This document shows, one piece after another, positions 1 to 7,293 of a stretch of 11,127 nt of DNA. The notes under the pieces were generated by a model. That model was not told where the DNA came from. It ran no database searches and saw only the letters and a list, made by a program, of their open reading frames with translations. Position numbers and translations under genes: made by a program. This DNA comes from Vicinamibacteria bacterium (GTDB lineage: Bacteria; Acidobacteriota; Vicinamibacteria; Vicinamibacterales; 2-12-FULL-66-21). The stretch covers positions 1 to 11,127 of the forward strand of contig JAICSD010000106.1 of NCBI GenBank assembly GCA_025937075.1, given 5' to 3'. Position 1 is the stretch's first letter, and every line of letters starts with the position of its first letter.

Positions 1-822
1 CACGGGTGTCCGCGGACCGTCTGGTTGACGCTCGCGAGCGGCGCACGCGAACGTATCGGCTACGACATTCCCGGCCGCCGCTGGATGTACACCCAGGTCG
101 TGCGCCGTGCGCGGAGCCTGATGCCGCCGCGCCATTCCGTCCTGAACCAGTGGGACCTGCTCGAAGCGATTCCCGGCTGGCGTTACGGGCCCGCCGCACC
201 CGGACGGGACCCGGTGGAGATGGCGATCGATCCTGCAGCCGAGCGCCGGCTGTCGGATCGTCTCCGACGGGCGAATGTGAGCGACCGTCATGCCGTTATA
301 GTCATCCACGTGAGCGCGGGCAACCCGTTCAGACGCTGGCCCGAACGATTCTTCGTCGAAACGGTGCGGACGCTGGCCGATGGCGATCCTTCGCGGCGAA
401 TCATCCTGAGCTCGGGTCCATCCGATCGTGACGCCGCCGGGCGCATCACCACCGATGCGCGCGCTGGAAGCGCCGCCGCGGCGGACCGCATCCTCGATCT
501 CGGGGAGCTCGATCTTCAGGAGCTTCGCGCGCTGATCGCACGAAGCGTTCTGTTTATCGGCGGGGACACCGGTCCGCTGCATATGGCCGCCACGACGGCC
601 ACGCCCATCGTCGGCATCTACGGCCCGACACTCGCCGAGCGCTCGGCGCCCTGGCGTGCGCCGGATGCGCACACGATCGCGATCGAGCTGAAGGACCTGG
701 AGTGCCGCCCCTGCGATCAGCGGGTCTGTGCGCCGGGCGATTTCCGCTGCCTCACAACCCTGACGCCCGATCGCGTGATTGCGGCGGCCGAGAGCGCACT
801 CGCGACGACCCTGACGCGCTGA
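1..822 (+). CDS. Glycosyltransferase family 9 (heptosyltransferase-like), 5' partial
   Basis: This is the C-terminal 273 codons of a GT9 enzyme; the frame is open to the left edge, so the true start lies outside the window. GT9 members transfer ADP-heptose (or a related sugar) to the growing LPS core on the cytoplasmic side of the inner membrane. Visible signs are the start of the second Rossmann domain (VIVIHVSAGNPFRRWP, the family's H-x-G-x-x-x-x-x-(K/R)-x-WP pattern), a strand-turn reading RIILSSGPSD, and the GT9 signature FIGGDTGPLHMAA followed by PIVGIYGPT. A cysteine-rich tail (ECRPCDQRVCAPGDFRC) resembles the C-x-P-C region of many RfaF/WaaF proteins. The stop overlaps the next gene's start by one base (TGATG), so translation is probably coupled. 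The family is secure; the sugar and acceptor are not determined. A nearby TTG at position 25 is internal and is not the start. Confidence 0.9.
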   Translation, partial: HGCPRTVWLTLASGARERIGYDIPGRRWMYTQVVRRARSLMPPRHSVLNQWDLLEAIPGWRYGPAAPGRDPVEMAIDPAAERRLSDRLRRANVSDRHAVIVIHVSAGNPFRRWPERFFVETVRTLADGDPSRRIILSSGPSDRDAAGRITTDARAGSAAAADRILDLGELDLQELRALIARSVLFIGGDTGPLHMAATTATPIVGIYGPTLAERSAPWRAPDAHTIAIELKDLECRPCDQRVCAPGDFRCLTTLTPDRVIAAAESALATTLTR

Positions 823-2045
823 TGACTGCCGCCTCCGAAGCACGCGTGCACCCGGGCGGGCCGATGCTCCGCGCGGACCCGATCGACGCGCTGCCCGCCG
901 AACCGCTGGAAAAGATCGCCTGCCTTTCGCTGTTCGCATTCGCGGCGGCGCTGCAGGTGTCCATCGCGGCGGCGGACATCCTCCTGGCGTTGACGACAGT
1001 GCTGTGGCTGGGGCTGATCGTGCGGAAGGGCGAGCGGATTGCGGTGCCGCCGATGTTCTGGCCGCTGGCGGCCTACGCCGTCGCGACGCTCATCTCGGCA
1101 TTGTTCTCCGTCGATCCGCACGTGAGCCTCGTCGACTCGAAGCAGCTCGTGCTGCTCGTGATCGTGCCGCTCGTGTATCGACTGCTGCCGGGACGCCGGA
1201 GTCTCGCGGCCGTCGACGTCATCATCACGGTCGGCGCGATGAGCGCGACGTGGGGAATCATCCAGTACCTGATCCTCAATTACGACCACCTCGGGCGGCG
1301 TCCGCAGGGCGTGCTCGGTCATTACATGACCTACTCGGGGCTGCTGATGCTCGTCGCCTGCGCGGCCGTGTCCCGCGTGATGTTCGCGAAGCATCACCGC
1401 ACGTGGGCGGCGCTGGTCCTTCCGGCACTCGTGCTCGCGCTGGGGTTTACGTTCACGCGCAGCGCGTGGGTCGGCGCCTGCGTCGGAATCGGGCTGCTGT
1501 TCCTGCTCCGTGATTTCCGTCTGCTCGCGCTGCTGCCCGTGGCCGCCGGCGTGTTCCTCGCCGTGGCGCCTGCGAATCTCTCCGCGCGGCTGTACTCGAC
1601 GTTCAGCCTGACGGATCCGTCGAACCGGGATCGCGTCGCGATGATGCGGTCCGGCTTCCGGATCATCAAGGACGATCCGCTGACCGGCGTCGGACCCGAC
1701 ATGATCATTCAGGTGTACCCGGCATACCGCGACCCGTCCGCCGTGAACCAGCGCAACCCGCACCTGCACAACGTCCCGCTGCAGATTGCGGCGGAGCGGG
1801 GTCTTCCCGCGCTCGCGGTCTGGCTCTGGTTCATCGGCACGCTCGTGCGCGATTTCCTCCGCCGCCGCCGCGGAGAGTTCCGATCGCTCTCGAACGCGGG
1901 GCTCGCCGCGATTGCCGCGATGCTCGCCGCCGGCTTGTTCGAATACAATTTCGGCGACTCGGAATTCCTGATGCTCTTCCTCGTCCTCGTGACCGTGCCG
2001 TACGCTGCCGAACGATCCGTGTCGTCCGCGTCGTCCGCGGCCTGA
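822..2045 (+). CDS. O-antigen ligase/polymerase family membrane protein (WaaL/Wzy_C type)
   Basis: A 407-residue polytopic inner-membrane protein of the O-antigen ligase superfamily (Wzy_C domain). Members either ligate undecaprenyl-linked glycan to lipid A-core or polymerise repeat units on the periplasmic face. Many hydrophobic segments are visible from about residue 32 onward, for example around 32-66, 78-96, 106-122, 133-152, 168-187, 196-212 and 214-229. The diagnostic pieces are FTRSAWVG (about 211-218), a large hydrophilic loop with RDRVAMMRSGFRIIKDDPLTGVGPD (about 269-293, quoted here in part as the family's G-x-G-P-D turn), and NPHLHNVPLQIAAERG (about 312-327). The latter matches the family's H-x-H-N motif, whose histidine is functionally important. 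The ATG at 822 overlaps the upstream TGA. An earlier in-frame GTG/ATG would lie deep inside the preceding gene. No Shine-Dalgarno is visible, consistent with translational coupling. Ligase versus polymerase cannot be told from sequence alone. Confidence 0.85.
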   Translation: MTAASEARVHPGGPMLRADPIDALPAEPLEKIACLSLFAFAAALQVSIAAADILLALTTVLWLGLIVRKGERIAVPPMFWPLAAYAVATLISALFSVDPHVSLVDSKQLVLLVIVPLVYRLLPGRRSLAAVDVIITVGAMSATWGIIQYLILNYDHLGRRPQGVLGHYMTYSGLLMLVACAAVSRVMFAKHHRTWAALVLPALVLALGFTFTRSAWVGACVGIGLLFLLRDFRLLALLPVAAGVFLAVAPANLSARLYSTFSLTDPSNRDRVAMMRSGFRIIKDDPLTGVGPDMIIQVYPAYRDPSAVNQRNPHLHNVPLQIAAERGLPALAVWLWFIGTLVRDFLRRRRGEFRSLSNAGLAAIAAMLAAGLFEYNFGDSEFLMLFLVLVTVPYAAERSVSSASSAA

Positions 2046-3025
2046 TGCCGGCCGCGCCCGATCTCTCCGCGCTTCTCGACCGCGCCGCCGGGCGCCTGGT
2101 CCTGGTCGTCGGTGACCTGATGCTCGATCACTTCGTCATCGGCGCCGTCGATCGCATCTCGCCGGAAGCTCCGGTCCCGGTGGTGCGCTTCAACCACGAG
2201 GAATACCGGCTCGGCGGCGCAGCCAACGTGGCGCACAACATCGCCGCGCTCGGAGGCCGCGCGGAGATCGCCGGCATCGTCGGCAACGACGAGATCGGAT
2301 CGCGGCTGATGACCGAGCTGCGGGACAAGAGGATCGGGACGGCAGCCGTCGTCGTCGACGAGGCGCGCGTGACCACGCGGAAGCTGCGGGTCGTGACGAC
2401 GAGGAACCAGCAGGTTGCGCGGGTGGATTACGAGTCGGACGCCGAGATCTGCGGACCGATCGAAGAGCGTCTCGTGCAGCGCATCCGCGAAGCGGCGGCG
2501 CGCTGCGACGCCGTTCTCGTCTCCGACTACCTGAAGGGTGCGGTGACCCGCGCGGTCGCGCGGGCCGCCATAGACGGCGCGCGAACCCGACGAGTGCCGT
2601 GCCTGATCGATCCCAAGGTCTCCCATGTCGATTTCTACGCGGGGGCAACCCTCGTCACGCCGAATCATCACGAGGCGGAAGCCGTCACGCTGATGCGGCT
2701 TCGTACGTCGGCGGATGCCGCCGCCGTCGCACGCGCATTTCGCGAGCGCGCACGCTGCGACGGCGTGCTGATCACCCGCGGCGAGCACGGGATGTGGCTG
2801 CTCGGGCCGGACGGAGAGCACGATCTCCCGGCGGAAGCACGCGAAGTCTCGGACGTGACGGGGGCGGGCGATACGGTCATTGCCGCCATCGCGCTGGGAC
2901 TTGCCGGCGACGGATCGCTCGCCGACGCGGCACGGCTGGCGAACAAGGCGGCCGGCCTCGCGGTCAGCCGGTTCGGGCCCGCGGCCATCAGCGCGCAAGA
3001 CCTGAAAGCTGCGCTTGCGCGCTGA
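2045..3025 (+). CDS. rfaE1: D-glycero-beta-D-manno-heptose-7-phosphate kinase (PfkB family, HldA/RfaE domain I)
   Basis: A 326-residue ribokinase-fold cytoplasmic kinase that phosphorylates D-glycero-D-manno-heptose 7-phosphate at C1 on the way to ADP-heptose for the LPS inner core. The N-terminus has the HldE/RfaE hallmark VVGDLMLDHF (21-30), RISPEAPVPVV (37-47) and EEYRLGGAANVAHNIAALGG (52-71), which bind the sugar. LIDPK (188-192) and TPNHHEAEA (205-213) follow. The ATP site and catalytic aspartate are in DVTGAGDT (270-277, Asp276). Only the kinase domain is present. In E. coli HldE this domain is fused to a C-terminal adenylyltransferase, so here HldC would have to be a separate gene outside the window. 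The ATG overlaps the previous TGA (TGATG). The closeness to HldE domain I makes a generic carbohydrate kinase unlikely. Confidence 0.92.
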   Translation: MPAAPDLSALLDRAAGRLVLVVGDLMLDHFVIGAVDRISPEAPVPVVRFNHEEYRLGGAANVAHNIAALGGRAEIAGIVGNDEIGSRLMTELRDKRIGTAAVVVDEARVTTRKLRVVTTRNQQVARVDYESDAEICGPIEERLVQRIREAAARCDAVLVSDYLKGAVTRAVARAAIDGARTRRVPCLIDPKVSHVDFYAGATLVTPNHHEAEAVTLMRLRTSADAAAVARAFRERARCDGVLITRGEHGMWLLGPDGEHDLPAEAREVSDVTGAGDTVIAAIALGLAGDGSLADAARLANKAAGLAVSRFGPAAISAQDLKAALAR

Positions 3026-3031
3026 TTGTCA

Positions 3032-3862
3032 ATGCCCACCGTCAGATACGTCACGCTAGCCTACGGCGGTGTTCCGGCGGTCTACCGTCAATCCGTGATG
3101 CTGCTCGTGTCGCTCGTCGCCCACGCGCCGGAGCCGTATGAGCTGGTCGTCGCGACCGATCGTCCCGAACTCTACGTGTGGTTCGGCACGCGCGTCGAGA
3201 TCGCGTACCTGGACGCGAGCCTGCTCGCAGCATGGCGCGGCCCGGAGCCGTTCTCGATGCGCCAGAAACTGGCGCTCATCCGAACCGCGTGGCCGGATAC
3301 CGGTGCGATCGCGCTCCTCGACGCGGACGTGCTCGCACGCGGCAATCTGACGCTGTTCGTGGAGCGGCTCGCCCAGGGCGATCTGTTCATGCACCGCCCC
3401 GAGTACGTGTTGAGCGCCAGCCGCCGCTCGGGCAACCGGCGCCTCTGGCGTGCGCTGCGCGGCCGCCGTTTCGGTGACTGGACGATCCGATCGAACACCG
3501 AGATGTGGAACTCAGGCGTCCTCGCCGCGCGCGCGGAAGACCGGCCGCTGTTGGACCGCGCGCTCGAGCTGTACGATGCGATGGGGCAGGCTGGCGTCCG
3601 TCACTTCGCCACCGAGCAGCTCGTCGAGTCCATTGTCCTCTCCAGCACGGGCAGGCTGCGTGAAGCGGAACCCTGGTTCGCGCATTATTGGGGCAACCGT
3701 CACGGATATGACGCGGAGATCTCGCGTCGCCTCGCCGACGCTTTCATCGAAGGGTTGTCGGTGAAGGATGCGGCCGAGCGCCTCCGTCAAGATCCGATCG
3801 ATCTGCCCGTCGAAATGCGGCCGACGCGCGCTCAGAAGGTCCGGCGTTACTTCGGCCGCTGA
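3032..3862 (+). CDS. Putative GT-A-fold glycosyltransferase of the LPS operon
   Basis: A 276-residue soluble protein with the layout of a GT-A (GT8-like) nucleotide-sugar transferase. It has an N-terminal beta-alpha-beta region, FSMRQKLALI (74-83), the metal-binding D-x-D in IALLDADVL (93-101), and EMWNSGVLAA (157-166), matching the N-S-G motif of GT8-type enzymes. Further on are FATEQLVES, in the position of the usual D-Q pair, and FAHYWGNRH near the C-terminus. There is no signal peptide or transmembrane segment. It follows the heptose kinase by 6 nt, so it is very probably the last gene of the same operon and adds a sugar to the core or O-chain. An in-frame TTG lies two codons upstream at 3026; the ATG at 3032 is preferred. 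The donor, acceptor and exact CAZy family are unknown. Confidence 0.7.
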   Translation: MPTVRYVTLAYGGVPAVYRQSVMLLVSLVAHAPEPYELVVATDRPELYVWFGTRVEIAYLDASLLAAWRGPEPFSMRQKLALIRTAWPDTGAIALLDADVLARGNLTLFVERLAQGDLFMHRPEYVLSASRRSGNRRLWRALRGRRFGDWTIRSNTEMWNSGVLAARAEDRPLLDRALELYDAMGQAGVRHFATEQLVESIVLSSTGRLREAEPWFAHYWGNRHGYDAEISRRLADAFIEGLSVKDAAERLRQDPIDLPVEMRPTRAQKVRRYFGR

Positions 3863-3943
3863 CAGATCTCAGGGTTCCTCGAAGCTAGCTGCGCTTGTCC
3901 GAGCTGCGATATCCATGATTGCCGTGAGCGTGCTCTGCTCCTC

Positions 3944-3966
3944 CGCGACCTCTGCGTGAGGTCGTG
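3944..3966. terminator. Hairpin between convergent genes, possible bidirectional terminator
   Basis: CGCGACCTC (3944-3952) pairs with GAGGTCGTG (3958-3966) around a 5-nt loop, giving a 9-bp stem with one G-T wobble. It lies directly against the stop codon of the minus-strand glycosyltransferase (3967) and about 80 nt past the end of the LPS operon, where convergent transcripts should end. There is no T-tract on either side, so intrinsic termination is only a possibility. The rest of 3863-3943 shows no gene or obvious structure. Confidence 0.35.
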
Positions 3967-5595
3967 TCAGTGACAGTCGTTCGTAATCAGCAACAGCTGC
4001 GGCAGCGGCTGGCGCGCGAGGACGTTCTTCAGCTTCACGTCGAACGTCTCATGCCGATAGAGCACGCACGCGCGCGAGCCGATCAACGGCGTCAGCGATT
4101 CGAAATCCTCGTCCGAGAGCACGGCGTACACGCGGCGGTTCGACTGCATCGCGTGCACGAACGGCTCTTCCTCGAAGTACTCGTCCACGTGGCGCCGCAG
4201 GTAGTAGACCATGCTCGGAAGCGCAACCTGGTAGTCCGCGACCACATCCGACGGACGGAGCCGCGGCTTCAGGATTTCGCCGATGACGGGCACCGGCTTG
4301 TAGCGCTCGAAATCCGGCAGCACTCGCAGCACGAACACGTAGTCCACGACGATCATCGTCGACATCAGCACGAGCGCCGACGCGGGCGTCTTCCATCGAA
4401 ATGCGAGCACGGCCGCTCCAAGGCCGCCGACCAGCGCGGACGCGCCGATCGCAATCGTGCCGTGGAGCTCGTAAATGCGGCCTGCTGTTTCGAACAGCCA
4501 CCACACGCCGGCCCCGGTAATCGCGAGCAGCAGCGCGGTCACGGCGAGCGTCCATCGAACCCACGACCGCCACGGGGGGTCGCAGAGGCCGCGCGCGAGC
4601 ACCGCGCCTCCGAGCGCCGCGACCGCAGGAACGATGGGAAAGATATAGAGATCCTGCTTTCCCGCCGACAGCGAGAAGAACACCACGATCGCGACGATCC
4701 AGCACCACAGCAGCGTGTGCATCCGCTCGCGCGTACGGAGGAACCACGACGCGGCGGCAGCGAAGAGGAACGCGGAGATCGGGAACGAATCGCTGAGTAC
4801 GACCGGCAGGTAGAAATCGATCCCGCGCTGCTGGCGGACGCCAAGACCAGACGTATACCGCTCCAGGTTCTCGCTGACGAGGAACGACAGGATGTGCGCC
4901 GAGCCGTGTTCCAGGTACAAGCGCACATACCATGGCAGGACGATCGCGAGAACGATCAGCGCGCCAACGGGAAGCATCATCTGGCGGATGCGGCCGAGCT
5001 CGCGGCGCAAGAGCAGGTAGAGCGCGAATGCGAGCCCCGGCAACACGATCGCGATCGGGCCCTTCGTCAGCACGCCGAGACCGACGGAGGCGTACATCAG
5101 CATCAGGTACTGGCGCCGGCGCTCGGGATAGACCTCGCTCAGGGCGAAGAACGTCAAGGTCAGCCCCATGAACGCCGTGATCCAGATGTCGATGAAGATC
5201 CGCCGCGCGAACATGACGAGCCGAGGCGCGGCAGCCAGCCCCACCGCAGCCCACAAGCCTCCCTCGCGACGGCCGTCGGCGGCCAGGCGCCCGAGGACGA
5301 ACGCGCACGCGACGATGACGAGCGCGCCGAGCGCGATCGGAAACCGTTGCACGCCCACGGACACGCCGAACACCTTGTAGAACGCCGCGACAATCCAGTA
5401 GCTCAGAACCGGCTTGTTGAAACGCGGGAGGTAATTGAACGAGGGATTGATGAAGTCGTGCGCCTCGAGCATCTCGCGCGGCGTCTCGACGTAAAACGCC
5501 TCGTTCGCGTCCCAGATCGACGCCGCGCCGAGCGCTACGAAATAGACGGCCAGCGCGATCGCGAGAAGCAGCGGAAGCGCCGCCAGGCGCGGCAC
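3967..5595 (-). CDS. ArnT-like glycosyltransferase family 39 membrane protein
   Basis: A 542-residue integral membrane protein of the GT39/ArnT (PMT_2) superfamily. These enzymes use a polyprenyl-phosphate sugar and transfer it on the periplasmic face, as in addition of aminoarabinose to lipid A, or to protein or other glycans. The first transmembrane helix (about 6-26) is followed by the catalytic first loop SIWDANEAFYVETPREML (26-43), equivalent to the acidic D/E-x-x-Y-x-E-x-x-R-E-M motif, and then RFNKPVLSYW (58-67). Further family features are RIFIDIWITAFM (132-143), LTKGPIAIVLPG (177-188), PWYV (221-224) and SAGKQDLYIFPIVPA (310-324), the usual 'K-x-x-x-Y-I-x-P' helix. The only usable start is GTG at 5595, 16 nt after the purH stop and without a clear Shine-Dalgarno, which suggests cotranscription with purH. 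The location, facing the LPS operon, fits an envelope role. The true substrate is not determinable. Confidence 0.83.
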   Translation of the reverse strand: MPRLAALPLLLAIALAVYFVALGAASIWDANEAFYVETPREMLEAHDFINPSFNYLPRFNKPVLSYWIVAAFYKVFGVSVGVQRFPIALGALVIVACAFVLGRLAADGRREGGLWAAVGLAAAPRLVMFARRIFIDIWITAFMGLTLTFFALSEVYPERRRQYLMLMYASVGLGVLTKGPIAIVLPGLAFALYLLLRRELGRIRQMMLPVGALIVLAIVLPWYVRLYLEHGSAHILSFLVSENLERYTSGLGVRQQRGIDFYLPVVLSDSFPISAFLFAAAASWFLRTRERMHTLLWCWIVAIVVFFSLSAGKQDLYIFPIVPAVAALGGAVLARGLCDPPWRSWVRWTLAVTALLLAITGAGVWWLFETAGRIYELHGTIAIGASALVGGLGAAVLAFRWKTPASALVLMSTMIVVDYVFVLRVLPDFERYKPVPVIGEILKPRLRPSDVVADYQVALPSMVYYLRRHVDEYFEEEPFVHAMQSNRRVYAVLSDEDFESLTPLIGSRACVLYRHETFDVKLKNVLARQPLPQLLLITNDCH

Positions 5596-5611
5596 GATCC
5601 GCGGCGATCGG

Positions 5612-7189
5612 TCAGTGGCGGAAATGGCGCTTCCCCGTGAACACCATCGCCAGTCCGCGTTCGTCGGCGGCCGCGATCACCTCCGCATCCCTGACGGATC
5701 CGCCCGGCTGCACGACCGCCACCGCTCCGGCATCCGCGATCGCGTCCAGGCCGTCGCGAAACGGGAAGAACGCGTCCGATGCCGCCACCGATCCGGTCAG
5801 ATTGCCGGAGGCCTTCAGGACGGCGACCTTCACGGCATCCACGCGGCTCATCTGCCCCGCGCCAATCGCCAGAGTGCGATCCGCGCCGGTGAAAATCACC
5901 GTGTTCGACTTGACGTGCGCGCACACGCGCCACGCGAACCGCAGCGCCTGCCACTCGTCAGCCGTGGGCTGACGCTTCGTGACAACGCGGAGGTCGGAGG
6001 TCGGCTTGCCCTCCGTAGCGCGCAGCGCGGAGGAGGGCCAGGGATCGCGCGCTTCCGTCACCATGTCGCTCGCCTGGGTCAGGATTCCCCCGGCAATGGA
6101 CCGCACATCCCGCCGCTCGGCGCCCCTGACCCAGTCGAAATCCGTCGTCACCACGCGCATGTTCTTCTTTCCAGCCAGGATCTCCTGCGCCGCCTGCTCG
6201 ACCCCGGGCGCGATCACGGCCTCGATGAACGTCGAGGTGATCGCCTGCGCGGTCTCGACGTCAATCACGCGATTCACGCCGACGATGCCTCCGAAGGCGG
6301 ATAGCGGATCGGCCTCGCGCGCGCGCACGTACGCTTCGGCAATCGACGCGCCGGTCGCGGCGCCGCATGGGTTCGTGTGCTTGATCACGACCGCCGCAGG
6401 CTCTGCGAACTCCAGCACGATGCGGAGCGCGGCGTCGAGGTCGAGCAGGTTCGTATACGACAGCTCCTTGCCCTGATGGACCCTCCACTCCCCTTTCTCG
6501 CCGGGTGCGGCAAGCTGGATCCACTCCGCCGCCTGATGCGGGTTTTCACCATACCGGAGCATCCGCTTACGCTTGTCGAACCCCGGCTCGCGGATGAACC
6601 GCTGATCTTCCCATCGAACGGTCCCCAGCGTCTCCGCGATGAGCGTGTCGTACTGGGCCGTGTGCGCGAACGCCTTCTGCACGAGACTCAGACGGAAGTC
6701 CACCGAGGGTCCGCCGCTCTTCGCAAGCTCGCTCAGCACGCGATCGTAGTCGGCGGGATCGACGACGACGAGGACATCGCGGAAGTTCTTGCCGGCTGCG
6801 CGCACCAGCGACGGTCCGCCGATGTCGATCTCCTCTATCAGATTGTCGAACGGCGTGTCCGGGTTTGCCGCCGCCTTTGCGAACGGATACAGGTTCACGA
6901 CCACGAGATCGATGGGCGCGATGCGCTGCGCGGCAATCGCCGCGAGGTCGTCCGGACGGTGGCGCCGCGCGAGGATACCGCCGTGGATGTTCGGATGCAG
7001 CGTTTTCACACGGCCGTCCATCATCTCGGGGAAGCCGGTCACGTCCGACACGTTGGTCACCGGCAGCCCAGCGTCGGCCAGGACCCTGGCGGTGCCGCCG
7101 GTGCTGATGAGCTCGACGCCGGCCTGCGTCAGTCCACGGGCGAACGTCACGAGCTCGGCCTTATCAGAAACACTCAGAATTGCGCGCAT
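5612..7189 (-). CDS. purH: Bifunctional AICAR formyltransferase / IMP cyclohydrolase
   Basis: PurH carries out the last two steps of de novo purine synthesis in the cytoplasm: formylation of AICAR with 10-formyl-THF, then ring closure to IMP. The N-terminal MGS-like cyclohydrolase domain shows MRAILSVSDKAELV, ISTGGTARVL and GFPEMMDGRVKTLHP. The transformylase domain shows RYGENPHQAAEW, LSYTNLLDLDAA, VIKHTNPCGAA (the catalytic Lys-His pair), IGAGQMSRVDAVKVA and ASDAFFPFRDGLD. It ends GKRHFRH, as the family does. I chose the ATG at 7189 because the family starts a few residues before SVSDK. A GTG at 7210 would add seven residues and run under the promoter of the divergent cold-shock gene. No strong Shine-Dalgarno is seen for either start. 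The protein is full length but has about 16 extra residues before DLRVVTKRQPT (see the repeat at 6008-6038). It probably shares a transcript with the downstream GT39 gene. Confidence 0.96.
   Translation of the reverse strand: MRAILSVSDKAELVTFARGLTQAGVELISTGGTARVLADAGLPVTNVSDVTGFPEMMDGRVKTLHPNIHGGILARRHRPDDLAAIAAQRIAPIDLVVVNLYPFAKAAANPDTPFDNLIEEIDIGGPSLVRAAGKNFRDVLVVVDPADYDRVLSELAKSGGPSVDFRLSLVQKAFAHTAQYDTLIAETLGTVRWEDQRFIREPGFDKRKRMLRYGENPHQAAEWIQLAAPGEKGEWRVHQGKELSYTNLLDLDAALRIVLEFAEPAAVVIKHTNPCGAATGASIAEAYVRAREADPLSAFGGIVGVNRVIDVETAQAITSTFIEAVIAPGVEQAAQEILAGKKNMRVVTTDFDWVRGAERRDVRSIAGGILTQASDMVTEARDPWPSSALRATEGKPTSDLRVVTKRQPTADEWQALRFAWRVCAHVKSNTVIFTGADRTLAIGAGQMSRVDAVKVAVLKASGNLTGSVAASDAFFPFRDGLDAIADAGAVAVVQPGGSVRDAEVIAAADERGLAMVFTGKRHFRH
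6008..6038. repeat. Palindromic segment inside purH encoding an extra peptide
   Basis: GCCCTCC (6008-6014) is repeated inverted as GGAGGGC (6032-6038), with an inner CTCCG/CGGAG pair (6011-6015 and 6028-6032) and a small GCGC hairpin between them. On the minus strand it encodes WPSSALRATEG in purH. It coincides with a stretch of about 16 residues that E. coli PurH, as I remember it, lacks between its GGLLVQDRD region and LRVVTKRQP. This resembles in-frame palindromic elements tolerated in a surface loop, as known for Rickettsia palindromic elements. I cannot tell from one copy whether it is a mobile repeat. Confidence 0.4.
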
Positions 7190-7203
7190 ATCGAGGGATT
7201 TTC

Positions 7204-7233
7204 TTGACACACGGCGCCGTGCGCCTTTACTAT
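7204..7233 (+). promoter_or_regulatory. Sigma70-like promoter for the cold-shock gene
   Basis: A perfect -35 hexamer TTGACA (7204-7209) is followed after 18 nt by TACTAT (7228-7233, 4 of 6 matches to TATAAT), predicting a start near 7240. This would give a 5' leader of about 118 nt before the cold-shock ATG at 7358; long leaders are typical of csp genes. The -35 lies just upstream of the purH ATG at 7189, on the opposite strand. Confidence 0.6.
7210..7221. promoter_or_regulatory. 12-bp perfect palindrome in the promoter spacer (possible operator)
   Basis: CACGGCGCCGTG is a perfect 12-bp palindrome filling most of the gap between the -35 and -10 of the cold-shock promoter, and it sits 21-32 bp upstream of the purH ATG. 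A protein bound here would block the forward promoter and might touch purH transcription. In G+C-rich DNA a palindrome of this length is not conclusive. Confidence 0.3.
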
Positions 7234-7265
7234 GACCGCGGCGCTGGCGGGCCAGCGTCGTAAGC

Positions 7266-7293
7266 CGAGGCCGCGCACTCGCGGTCTTTTTTT
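7266..7293 (+). terminator. Intrinsic terminator-like hairpin in the cold-shock leader (attenuator candidate)
   Basis: AGGCCGCG (7268-7275) pairs with CGCGGTCT (7280-7287) around the loop CACT, with one G-U pair, and the 3' side runs into seven T's (7287-7293). This is a textbook Rho-independent terminator on the plus strand. It lies only about 30-50 nt after the predicted transcription start and 65 nt before the cold-shock ATG. It is preceded by another hairpin, CGCTGG/CCAGCG (7242-7247 and 7252-7257), and followed by GTCTGC/GCAGAC (7309-7314 and 7319-7324). The 3' arm is also complementary to GACCGCG at 7234-7240. It could attenuate the gene or end a short leader RNA. Confidence 0.6.

Noticed and set aside
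702..821. Extending the O-antigen ligase gene upstream to 702
   Set aside because: It would overlap the glycosyltransferase by 120 bases with a non-hydrophobic, Arg-rich extension; the TGATG junction at 820-824 is the natural start.
717..1769. A 350-codon minus-strand open frame opposite the O-antigen ligase gene
   Set aside because: Arg/His/Glu-rich low-complexity shadow of a motif-bearing membrane protein gene.
1709..2998. A 429-codon minus-strand open frame opposite the heptose kinase
   Set aside because: Spans two real genes on the other strand and lacks any recognisable fold or motif.
3964..5640. A 558-codon plus-strand open frame opposite the GT39 gene
   Set aside because: It is an antisense shadow: its protein is almost entirely Arg, His, Glu, Asp and Gln with no motifs, as expected opposite a G+C-rich gene. 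The minus-strand frame has clear family motifs.
6377..7207. A 276-codon plus-strand open frame inside purH
   Set aside because: Antisense shadow; purH is unambiguous on the other strand.
7210..7260. A minus-strand promoter for purH (CATAGT-like -10)
   Set aside because: The hexamer is only a 4 of 6 match and no -35 is seen at a suitable distance, so I did not list it.
7234..7293. A tRNA or known riboswitch in the cold-shock leader
   Set aside because: No cloverleaf, T-loop GTTCRA or recognised aptamer sequence is present; only simple hairpins and a terminator-like stem are seen.
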